Shown: piece after piece, positions 47,208 to 52,708 of the stretch | Numbering within the stretch: the first letter of the stretch is position 1 | Layout: each line of letters begins with the position of its first letter | From: a virus | Length of the DNA: 64,000 nucleotides | Strand: one strand, 5' to 3' | IMG/VR virus record: IMGVR_UViG_3300017917_001562 | Coordinates: 1 to 64,000 of that record | Program-made: the position numbers and the translations under genes | Notes under the pieces: model-generated | What the model was told of the DNA's origin: nothing | Databases searched by the model: none | Seen by the model: the letters and a program-made list of their open reading frames with translations, nothing else

Positions 47208-47438
47208 TTACGCCCATCGCAGTTTCCATATTACATATAGTTCTGGAGTCAAGTATAAAGCAGTATTACTGTCGGGATCATCTCGCATTGGTCGCCATAA
47301 ATCAGGATCTTGCACTCGGATCCACTCAAACATACCCTCGGGGGTCCTAAATCCTTCAAAGCTTGGATCATCAAAACAATATGTTTTGTATCCGTGTGTA
47401 AAAAGTTCGTAACGACCGTTGCGTGGCAAATGACTCAT
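47208..47438 (-). CDS. LRW-family small protein (ends LRWA)
   Basis: A 76-residue protein from ATG 47438 (MSHLPRNGRYELFTHG), ATGA overlap, with AAAGGAAA in the upstream gene end. MFEWIRVQDPDLWRPM is the family W-x-[RK] segment and the end is LTPELYVIWKLRWA. CGA is used for R, so no AGG-type ribosome site forms; the next ATG follows GGGCGTAAGT. Confidence 0.65.
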   Translation of the reverse strand: MSHLPRNGRYELFTHGYKTYCFDDPSFEGFRTPEGMFEWIRVQDPDLWRPMRDDPDSNTALYLTPELYVIWKLRWA

Positions 47439-47647
47439 CGGTTTCCTTTTAAAATAAACCACACAGCATCCTGCTCACGCTCAAACCACACTGTTCGACT
47501 ACCGTAGTAGAGATAGAACTTACCAGGCGAATCCATTAACTGCAATTCACGCTTGAGTTGGGCATAGTTCCAATTTAGGTTGATTGTGCGTAGAACAGGA
47601 TGCCAGTGCTGTTGCCGAACCTTTTTATCTTTGTTCCAATATTTCAT
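47435..47647 (-). CDS. LRW-family small protein, altered end (LKGNR)
   Basis: A 70-residue protein from ATG 47647 in a junction of the usual AGGTGGTCATGA type. FEREQDAVWFILKGNR follows the family ending through F-I-L-K, but W-S is replaced by G-N-R; the replaced codons (AAA GGA AAC CGA) create an AAAGGAAA site for the next gene. This suggests the ribosome site was kept while the peptide changed. Confidence 0.6.
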   Translation of the reverse strand: MKYWNKDKKVRQQHWHPVLRTINLNWNYAQLKRELQLMDSPGKFYLYYGSRTVWFEREQDAVWFILKGNR

Positions 47648-47871
47648 GACCACCTTAATATAAACCAACTCATATCTTTACGAGCATCCGGATAATCTAA
47701 AAAATAAAAATTAATTAAATCGTGTGTAATAGTATTACCATCACTGTGATATTGATTAGTAATGTAATGTGGACAGTTTTTCTTTGCCCATTGAATAGCA
47801 CTATACAAATCAAGTTTACTACGGTCTACTGTTATGTAGTTATCAGTAATCTTCATATGCCAGTTGTCCAT
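47644..47871 (-). CDS. LRW-family small protein (ends LRWS)
   Basis: A 75-residue protein from ATG 47871 sharing its A with the upstream TGA (TGATG). AIQWAKKNCPHYITNQYHSDG has the W-x-x-x-N-C element and FYFLDYPDARKDMSWFILRWS the ending. Junction with the next gene is TTA AGG TGG TCA TGA. Confidence 0.7.
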   Translation of the reverse strand: MDNWHMKITDNYITVDRSKLDLYSAIQWAKKNCPHYITNQYHSDGNTITHDLINFYFLDYPDARKDMSWFILRWS

Positions 47872-48083
47872 CAACTCCACCTTAACAAAAATGCTGTATA
47901 ATCTTCTTCATGCTCAAATACCGCAGTAACAAACTTGTTGTCTTTGTCCTCGACCATTTTGCAGCCAAACTCCTGTAACCATTTTTTTCGGCTTTCTTCT
48001 AGTCCCAACGACTGAACACCAAGTGTTTCACGCCACGCACGACGAAACATTGAATGATGCTTTTTTAAATCTACTTCAATCAT
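47871..48083 (-). CDS. LRW-family small protein (ends LRWS)
   Basis: A 70-residue protein from ATG 48083, ATGA overlap with the remains of the split upstream gene. KKWLQEFGCKMVEDKDNKFVTAVFEHEEDYTAFLLRWS has the W-L-Q-E-x-G-C and F-E-H-E-E-D-x-x-x-F-L-L-R-W-S features. The upstream AGGTGG ribosome site survives although the gene that carried it is broken. Confidence 0.7.
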   Translation of the reverse strand: MIEVDLKKHHSMFRRAWRETLGVQSLGLEESRKKWLQEFGCKMVEDKDNKFVTAVFEHEEDYTAFLLRWS

Positions 48084-48121
48084 GACCACCTCAATGCTAG
48101 CATTGTAGCATGATTTGCATA
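48080..48121 (-). pseudogene. 3' relic of an array member split by an endonuclease gene
   Basis: In frame on the minus strand, 48121-48080 reads Y-A-N-H-A-T-M-L-A-L-R-W-S-stop, very close to the KDATMFALRWS ending of the member at 49836. Upstream the frame is closed by TGA. It lies just beyond the GIY-YIG gene, and the matching 5' part of a gene lies on its other side, so this is read as the cut-off C-terminus. Confidence 0.65.
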
Positions 48122-48138
48122 TTTTCGTCTAACAAATT

Positions 48139-48146
48139 GATAAATA
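48139..48146 (+). promoter_or_regulatory. Late-type motif before the GIY-YIG gene
   Basis: GATAAATA on the plus strand, 62 bases before the ATG at 48209 and outside the minus-strand operon. It resembles a T4 late promoter core with one mismatch. An AAAGGAA ribosome site follows closer to the gene. Tentative. Confidence 0.3.
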
Positions 48147-48208
48147 AAAATGCGAGTCGCGATGCGTCAACATCCACCCGCCCTAACAGTTGAAAAGGAA
48201 CTATCAGC

Positions 48209-48583
48209 ATGAATATTTATTCCCCGGCACGACCCCCATCTGGGTATTATGTTTACGCATATATAAGATCAAAAGATTCGAAAACAGGTAAAGCAGGGAC
48301 TCCGTATTACATTGGTAAAGGCAAGGGCAATCGAGCCACTCGACGTCACGGAAAAAACCCTATTCCAGATTTTGATTTCATAGCAATATGTGAAGAAAAT
48401 TTAACTGAAATTGGTGCATTAGCGATTGAACGATTCCTTATACGTGTTTGGGGGAGAAAAGATATCGGTACCGGAATTTTGTTAAACAGAACAGACGGCG
48501 GGGATGGGACATCGGGTAGATCAGCAGAGTCAATCTGCACCCAAACTGCGCCACCAAGGTCTACCCATCTTGGATCATTATGA
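48209..48583 (+). CDS. GIY-YIG homing endonuclease, probably truncated
   Basis: A 124-residue protein on the strand opposite the array. [37 protein letters not shown] is the GIY-YIG core with the Y-Y-V-Y-A-Y and Y-Y-I-G-K-G elements; [16 protein letters not shown] supplies the catalytic glutamate region, followed by [13 protein letters not shown]. After this, about base 48520, the frame runs into sequence that is antisense coding for the split array gene, so residues 104-124 are not original. The usual C-terminal DNA-binding part is missing. It may be a decaying or minimal element. Confidence 0.8.
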   Translation: MNIYSPARPPSGYYVYAYIRSKDSKTGKAGTPYYIGKGKGNRATRRHGKNPIPDFDFIAICEENLTEIGALAIERFLIRVWGRKDIGTGILLNRTDGGDGTSGRSAESICTQTAPPRSTHLGSL

Positions 48584-48732
48584 TCTACAATTAAAGGGCC
48601 CACAGGCCACCTTACTTTGATAACAACACCAGGAACAAACCTCCACCAAAGTTTTTGCCAAATGTTTAATCCGCAAGGCAAATATCTGCCAGACGGCAAT
48701 TGAAATAAACTTTTAATTTCCCACTTAGCCAT
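48523..48732 (-). pseudogene. 5' part of an array gene interrupted by the GIY-YIG insertion
   Basis: Starting in a TAATG overlap with the upstream member, the frame encodes about 70 plausible residues (MAKWEIKSLFQLPSGRYLPC..., ...[15 protein letters not shown]), then enters the antisense of the endonuclease and ends without an LRW motif. The nominal open frame to 48346 is therefore chimeric. Together with the C-terminal relic at 48080-48121 it represents one disrupted gene. Confidence 0.6.
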
Positions 48733-49133
48733 TATGAATATTTCAATGCTATCATTACGGCATCTTGCTCATTGTTAGTTGCTACAAACACTTTATCCTC
48801 ACCGCCTAGTTCGTTTACTGTCCATTCCCAATCAGTAGAAGGCTCACACATAACACGATGAAACTCCCAAACAGCATTTTCACCTAAAGCACGAGCAGGC
48901 CAAAAATAATGTTTTGTATCTTCTCGCACGGTCCACCCAAACGGTTGTTCTAAGTTAAAAAACTTGTTAGGATCAACGATAACAATATGTTTAAAATTTC
49001 TAAAAATATCTTTGATACGAGTAGCACGGACATTAACGGTTTGTTCATACCATGCCTTATACTCACGCTCTGCTTTTGTATAACCAGTTGTGCGAGTAAG
49101 ATACCAATCTTTGATATTGTCGAATAAAATCAT
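48732..49133 (-). CDS. LRW-family protein, longer member (ends LKYS)
   Basis: A 133-residue protein, the longest array member. An N-terminal addition (MILFDNIKDWYLTRTTGYTKAEREYKAWYEQTVN) precedes IVDPNKFFNLEQPFGWTVRED and the ending VFVATNNEQDAVMIALKYS, with Y for W. N-E-Q-D-A-V-M-I-A-L-K-Y-S clearly parallels the K-D-A-T-M-F-A-L-R-W-S type. Stop overlaps the next (now broken) gene as TAATG. Confidence 0.65.
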   Translation of the reverse strand: MILFDNIKDWYLTRTTGYTKAEREYKAWYEQTVNVRATRIKDIFRNFKHIVIVDPNKFFNLEQPFGWTVREDTKHYFWPARALGENAVWEFHRVMCEPSTDWEWTVNELGGEDKVFVATNNEQDAVMIALKYS

Positions 49134-49136
49134 GGT

Positions 49137-49376
49137 TTATTCTGCTAATACTTCAAACAGTTCAGCATACTGTGTTTCGGGTTCATCAACGAATCCAGTA
49201 TAGACCCATACTCTGCGACAATAAACTTTTTTAAGCCACACCCAACGGTTGTTAATAGTTTTATGCGGCAACAACACAAATGTTTCAACCCAGTCGTGTT
49301 CTACCGCGGTTATGTCGCCTATGTTTGGGATAAACATTGCTCCTCTAACTATTTCTTTAAATAGGGAAAAACTCAT
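49137..49376 (-). CDS. 79-aa array gene without LRW end
   Basis: A 79-residue protein from ATG 49376 in the usual AGGTGGGCATGA junction. It has MSFSLFKEIVRGAMFIPNIGDITAVEHDWVETFVLLPHK and ends EPETQYAELFEVLAE, lacking L-R-W. It may be a member with a changed C-terminus or an unrelated passenger. Function unknown. Confidence 0.5.
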   Translation of the reverse strand: MSFSLFKEIVRGAMFIPNIGDITAVEHDWVETFVLLPHKTINNRWVWLKKVYCRRVWVYTGFVDEPETQYAELFEVLAE

Positions 49377-49594
49377 GCCCACCTTAACGCTAATAAAATG
49401 TAAATTTTTTCATGAACATCAAATACATTATAGTTGATATGCCATTTTTCGTCAATGTTTTGAAACCATTGTTTATCTTCCTGCTCACAGAAAGATGTTC
49501 TTAACCAAATACTAACTTCTTTTTTACAAGATATAGTATACCAAGATTCATTATTAACTATAGCCTTAGTCCTTACTTTGAAGTTAGATTTCAT
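49373..49594 (-). CDS. LRW-family small protein (ends LRWA)
   Basis: A 73-residue protein from ATG 49594 (MKSNFKVRTKAIV). Family features: SIWLRTSFCEQEDKQWFQN and the ending FDVHEKIYILLALRWA. Start overlaps the upstream stop (ATGA); the end encodes AGG TGG GCA TGA for the next start. Confidence 0.7.
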   Translation of the reverse strand: MKSNFKVRTKAIVNNESWYTISCKKEVSIWLRTSFCEQEDKQWFQNIDEKWHINYNVFDVHEKIYILLALRWA

Positions 49595-49839
49595 ACCCAC
49601 CTCAACGCAAACATAGTATATTTTTTCTCATCTACCACTGCAACCTGCACAACTTCGTATCCGTGCCTACCATATATATCTTGTTTAGGACATAGATCTA
49701 ATCTGAGCCCGGCTGTTTGTTCAATATGATACTTAAACCCAAGCATACGGTCCTCTCCAGAACTGGGCCAATCTGGGTCATATTCCATATAACATTTGTT
49801 TAGCAAACGATTTACGGATTTTGTATCTATAAATCTCAT
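49591..49839 (-). CDS. LRW-family small protein (ends LRWV)
   Basis: An 82-residue protein from ATG 49839 (MRFIDTKSVNRLLNKC). The middle DPDWPSSGEDRMLGFKYHIEQ is unlike its neighbours, while VVQVAVVDEKKYTMFALRWV matches the common end closely. AGG TGG GTA TGA forms the junction with the next gene. Confidence 0.7.
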   Translation of the reverse strand: MRFIDTKSVNRLLNKCYMEYDPDWPSSGEDRMLGFKYHIEQTAGLRLDLCPKQDIYGRHGYEVVQVAVVDEKKYTMFALRWV

Positions 49840-50048
49840 GAGCTCCACCTCAATGCAAACATAGTTGCATCCTTGCTATTGCGGAAGTAATAATCCACAC
49901 CCTTCATTGAGGGCACTCGATTCCAGCGACCTTTAAACGGGCCCATGTTTTCGCCTAGCCATTCCTCAATCTTGTAATGCCCGGCGTGATCCATGGGCAT
50001 AGAGATAGGAATCTTTGCTGGCCAAATTTCTTTCTTTAGTTGTCTCAT
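49836..50048 (-). CDS. LRW-family small protein (ends LRWSS)
   Basis: A 70-residue protein from ATG 50048. HYKIEEWLGENMGPFKGRWNR is a clear E-W-L-x-E-N-x-G segment and YYFRNSKDATMFALRWSS the end, one residue longer than the rest. The junction reads AGG TGG AGC TCA TGA. Best single match to the split gene's relic. Confidence 0.7.
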   Translation of the reverse strand: MRQLKKEIWPAKIPISMPMDHAGHYKIEEWLGENMGPFKGRWNRVPSMKGVDYYFRNSKDATMFALRWSS

Positions 50049-50335
50049 GACCACCTCAACTCTAAGAATGTTACCATTTCCGGAGGAACTAAGAATACAC
50101 TTTCAAACCATAGGTACCATGTGAACTTTTCTCGTGAGAAATGTTCGTTCATCCACACAACCTCTGGACCTAATACATCTACGCAAACATAATCTTCATA
50201 TCCCATGGGAGGGGCACGGCCAGTATCAACACGCGGCGGAATCAGGAATGTTGATTCATATTCGGCCAACCATTTAGCGTGAGCGGCTAGTTCGTTATCC
50301 GGTATCAGAGCAACACTTTGGAAATTTACTTTCAC
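50045..50335 (-). CDS. LRW-family protein with GTG start (ends LRWS)
   Basis: A 96-residue protein starting at GTG 50335 (GTGA overlap, AGGTGGTC ahead). KWLAEYESTFLIPPRV near residue 22 and WYLWFESVFLVPPEMVTFLELRWS near the end look like two related half-repeats (E-S-x-F-L-[IV]-P-P). The ending is L-E-L-R-W-S. Confidence 0.65.
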   Translation of the reverse strand: MKVNFQSVALIPDNELAAHAKWLAEYESTFLIPPRVDTGRAPPMGYEDYVCVDVLGPEVVWMNEHFSREKFTWYLWFESVFLVPPEMVTFLELRWS

Positions 50336-50565
50336 GACCACCTCAACATAAACCAAGTATACGCTTGTTCATCATAAAAGTCAATATACCTATCACCGTA
50401 ACCGCTTAACGGATTTATGGGTTTGGCTATCCAAAAGTTTGCCGACCAGTCCATGAGAGCATGATTGATTTCTTCCTCGCCAAAACTATCTGGTAAAAAG
50501 TTATACCACCATCTTGGGATTTCAGATGGATGGCGATCTTCTTCAAATATCTTTATTCTAATCAT
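50332..50565 (-). CDS. LRW-family small protein (ends LRWS)
   Basis: A 77-residue protein from ATG 50565 (MIRIKIFEEDRHPSEIPRWW). NHALMDWSANFWIAKPINPLSG is its central W-containing segment; YIDFYDEQAYTWFMLRWS ends it. Junction AGG TGG TCG TGA leads to the GTG-started neighbour, the only GTG of this exact type. Confidence 0.7.
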   Translation of the reverse strand: MIRIKIFEEDRHPSEIPRWWYNFLPDSFGEEEINHALMDWSANFWIAKPINPLSGYGDRYIDFYDEQAYTWFMLRWS

Positions 50566-50771
50566 GACCACCTCAACACAAACATCATATAATCATCTAC
50601 ACGGCGAAATTCAAATACACCTTCACTAACATAACGCCAGTTCTGTTCCTTGAATCGTCCTCTACACCATTCCATCGCAGGCAACCAGCCCCAGTGCTCA
50701 TACTCCTTGTGTGCAGGTTGAGGCACACTTGCAATAATCCAACTGTTGATAGGATTTCTTGGCAATTTCAT
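50562..50771 (-). CDS. LRW-family small protein (ends LRWS)
   Basis: A 69-residue protein from ATG 50771 (MKLPRNPINSWIIASV). MEWCRGRFKEQNWRYVSEGVFEFRRVDDYMMFVLRWS is one of the most typical members: E-W-C-R-G-x-[FN], F-E-F-x-x-x-x-D-x-x-M-F-x-L-R-W-S. Confidence 0.7.
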   Translation of the reverse strand: MKLPRNPINSWIIASVPQPAHKEYEHWGWLPAMEWCRGRFKEQNWRYVSEGVFEFRRVDDYMMFVLRWS

Positions 50772-51022
50772 GACCACCTCAGAATAAACATACTAGCGTC
50801 TTTTTCTTTTTCAAACATCCAGATGCTACCTCGACCTTGATGGTTACCTTGTAAGTTTTCTCTGCACCATTTTTTGATTTCGTATATCTGCGTCTCGTGC
50901 ATCCTTGCGGGCCACTTTATCTCAACCTTTGTATAGCCTAGTTTAATCATCATGTCGCACATGATTTCCCAGTCTGTTTCTTCCTGGAGGGTTTTTGCAA
51001 GGTCTTGTTTTATTATTGTCAT
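50768..51022 (-). CDS. LRW-family small protein (ends LRWS)
   Basis: An 84-residue protein from ATG 51022 (MTIIKQDLAKTLQEE). IYEIKKWCRENLQGNHQGRGSIWMFEKEKDASMFILRWS shows the clearest K-W-C-R-E-N-L-x-G segment of the array, then F-E-K-E-K-D-A-S-M-F-I-L-R-W-S. Confidence 0.75.
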   Translation of the reverse strand: MTIIKQDLAKTLQEETDWEIMCDMMIKLGYTKVEIKWPARMHETQIYEIKKWCRENLQGNHQGRGSIWMFEKEKDASMFILRWS

Positions 51023-51240
51023 GACCACCTCAACATAAACAAAGTAGCATGTGCGGGATCAGAAAACCACATTACATATCCAGAGCCGGGTTCTAGTCGC
51101 CAGTAGTGTTCGCTAGCTGGTTTTCCATATTGACAGTTATTAGGACTACCAAAAGTTTTTAAACACCATGCCCACCAAACAGGCAGGCCTTGTTGATTAT
51201 ATACATGTCTATGTTTCATGGGTACAATTACAATATTCAT
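51019..51240 (-). CDS. LRW-family small protein (ends LRWS)
   Basis: A 73-residue protein from ATG 51240 (MNIVIVPMKHRHVYNQQG). PVWWAWCLKTFGSPNN is the W-C segment; YVMWFSDPAHATLFMLRWS the end, with A-H-A-T-L-F-M-L-R-W-S. Junctions on both sides are the standard TGAGGTGGTCATG type. Confidence 0.7.
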   Translation of the reverse strand: MNIVIVPMKHRHVYNQQGLPVWWAWCLKTFGSPNNCQYGKPASEHYWRLEPGSGYVMWFSDPAHATLFMLRWS

Positions 51241-51482
51241 GACCACCTCAACGCAAATAACATAGCCTTTTTTTCGTCTACGATAGAGATCATAGTATCA
51301 CCTAACCTTGCGCTATACACTCCCCACTCATCGCCCGCTTCAGGCTCAATATCAATGCCGTCAGGCCAACTATTTTTTAACCAACGGCCACCGGGTCCTA
51401 CATTGTTGTATAACCAATGTTCTAACTCTACAAACTGTATCCGGTGTTTGCTCATAATGGTAGTAGCATCAAAGTTAATCAT
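51237..51482 (-). CDS. LRW-family small protein (ends LRWS)
   Basis: An 81-residue protein from ATG 51482 (MINFDATTIMSKHRIQF). FVELEHWLYNNVGPGGRWLKNSWPDG gives the W-L-x-x-N-x-G segment; ISIVDEKKAMLFALRWS the end, like the D-E-K-K ending at 49591 and 46993. Those three share a V-D-E-K-K / A-D-E-K-K variant of the motif. Confidence 0.7.
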   Translation of the reverse strand: MINFDATTIMSKHRIQFVELEHWLYNNVGPGGRWLKNSWPDGIDIEPEAGDEWGVYSARLGDTMISIVDEKKAMLFALRWS

Positions 51483-51727
51483 GACCACCTCAGCGTTGTA
51501 AGCATCATGTCTTGCTCAAATTCAAAATAAAATCGGCCGGTTGATTCACAAAAACTATATCGGCCATGGCTGGGATAATTGTTACACCAGTTTACAATAG
51601 CTGCTTCTTTAACGAGCCATTCTAAAGTACCAGTATCGTAACTATCGAACTCTTCCTTATTCCAAAAGTTAGTAGAGTCTACAACATATTTGAAATTTTC
51701 TATGTCTAAGTTGGCTATTTTCTTCAC
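51479..51727 (-). CDS. LRW-family small protein, GTG start (ends LRWS)
   Basis: An 82-residue protein starting at GTG 51727 (GTGA overlap with the LRWV stop upstream). EWLVKEAAIVNWCNNYPSHGRYSFCESTGRFYFEFEQDMMLTTLRWS carries the W-C-N-N segment and F-E-F-E-Q-D-x-M-L-x-x-L-R-W-S. The D-M-M order differs from the usual D-A-x-M. Confidence 0.65.
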   Translation of the reverse strand: MKKIANLDIENFKYVVDSTNFWNKEEFDSYDTGTLEWLVKEAAIVNWCNNYPSHGRYSFCESTGRFYFEFEQDMMLTTLRWS

Positions 51728-51936
51728 ACCCACCTCAACAGTGCAAACATTCTATCTTTTTCATTTGTAATATACCACAAGTCAACACCATTAAGTGTGC
51801 CCTGGTATTCTGTTTCTATAGAATTTTTTTCACACCACTTATGAAAGTTTATTCTTTGCTGTGAGCTAACAGTAAAGCCCCGCGGATCACCTACTAATTT
51901 TACTCTGCCCTTTTCTGCAAAAACTTTAGTGGTCAT
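51724..51936 (-). CDS. LRW-family small protein (ends LRWV)
   Basis: A 70-residue protein from ATG 51936 (MTTKVFAEKGRVKLVG). INFHKWCEKNSIETEYQGTLNGVDLWYITNEKDRMFALLRWV has K-W-C-E-K-N and N-E-K-D-R-M-F-A-L-L-R-W-V. The end TTG AGG TGG GTG TGA provides the next GTG start. Confidence 0.7.
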   Translation of the reverse strand: MTTKVFAEKGRVKLVGDPRGFTVSSQQRINFHKWCEKNSIETEYQGTLNGVDLWYITNEKDRMFALLRWV

Positions 51937-52151
51937 GCCCACCTCAGTGCAAACCACTCTTTGTTTTCTCTAACTTGAAATATGTATCCGTTAGAGCCTG
52001 AACTTAGAAGAAAGTATTCTACTTTGTTTTCGCGCATCCAACCGTAGATGTCAAGCCACTCCTGAAATGTGCGAACAAGGTAAGTAGGGTAACCTGCCCA
52101 ACCTGGGTAGCTAGTAGATTCGACTTTCATATTCATTGTGTTATCAATCAT
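51933..52151 (-). CDS. LRW-family small protein (ends LRWA)
   Basis: A 72-residue protein; ATG 52151 lies in the end of the lipoprotein gene (8-base overlap), while internal ATGs at codons 6 and 8 are possible because no Shine-Dalgarno is evident. FQEWLDIYGWMRENKVEYFLLSSGSNGYIFQVRENKEWFALRWA holds the W-M-R-E-N segment and the ending. AGG TGG GCA TGA junction. Confidence 0.65.
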   Translation of the reverse strand: MIDNTMNMKVESTSYPGWAGYPTYLVRTFQEWLDIYGWMRENKVEYFLLSSGSNGYIFQVRENKEWFALRWA

Positions 52152-52482
52152 GAAAATCGTAATCGTAGCAGTGTCTAATTTCGTGTCCTAAATTTGAAGT
52201 GCTGGTGTTGGTACCTGTAATTACAGTACACTGATCACCTCGCCAAACAGCACAACCAACAATTCTATTTTTACCAAATCTACCATTGGTGCTTTTATCA
52301 CAGATTTGTTGCAGCTCTTGGTCAGACACTTGACGCCAAGTAATAGTTCTTACTCTTGTTTGTGATTTAGCAGTACTGATGTGTTCGGCGTTGTATTCCC
52401 ATGCCTTAACGGGGTTGACAGGTTGAGCACTACAACCAGATACTGCTGCAACAATCGCAAAAACTAAAGACATTTTTTTCAT
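52144..52482 (-). CDS. Putative lipoprotein with HExRHC motif
   Basis: A 112-residue protein with a signal peptide (MKKMSLVFAIVAAVSGCSA) whose V-S-G-C is a lipobox, so the mature protein would be lipid-anchored. It ends STSNLGHEIRHCYDYDFHD; H-E-I-R-H resembles the HExxH zinc site of metallopeptidases and is followed by H and D. C60, C79 and C86 may form disulfides. It is the only exported protein inside the array. The ATG uses a ribosome site from the LRWN codons upstream (AGG TGG AAT TAA). Possibly acts at the host envelope; activity unproven. Confidence 0.65.
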   Translation of the reverse strand: MKKMSLVFAIVAAVSGCSAQPVNPVKAWEYNAEHISTAKSQTRVRTITWRQVSDQELQQICDKSTNGRFGKNRIVGCAVWRGDQCTVITGTNTSTSNLGHEIRHCYDYDFHD

Positions 52483-52483
52483 G

Positions 52484-52708
52484 TTAATTCCACCTTAACA
52501 AAAACATTGTCAAATCTTTTTGATTTTTAAATTCAAACATATCGTAGGCAATCCTGTAACCACAATGATTTTCCCTGCACCATTCTACCATTTCAGCTAT
52601 AGGATAGCCTAAATAATGACCTTCTTGATCAAGTATAAATTCATCCACCGAAATTTTTACAGCAAGCCTAAGCCTTGGATCTGGTTCAATGGCGTAGGCT
52701 TTGCTCAT
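52484..52708 (-). CDS. LRW-family small protein, first array gene (ends LRWN)
   Basis: A 74-residue protein, the promoter-proximal member. ATG 52708 shares its A with the TAA of the VWA gene (TAATG). PIAEMVEWCRENHCGYRIAYDMFEFKNQKDLTMFLLRWN is highly typical: E-W-C-R-E-N-x-C-G and F-E-F-x-N-x-K-D-x-x-M-F-L-L-R-W. The array thus continues the VWA operon. Confidence 0.75.
   Translation of the reverse strand: MSKAYAIEPDPRLRLAVKISVDEFILDQEGHYLGYPIAEMVEWCRENHCGYRIAYDMFEFKNQKDLTMFLLRWN

Noticed and set aside
48346-48522. C-terminal half of the open minus-strand frame 48346-48732
   Set aside because: It is antisense of the GIY-YIG core; only the first 70 or so codons look genuine.
47640-51945. Regularly spaced near-identical short repeats suggesting a CRISPR-like array
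   Set aside because: Repeats are 13 bases at 210-290-base spacing, always at gene boundaries, and the intervals are complete coding frames; this is translational coupling, not CRISPR.
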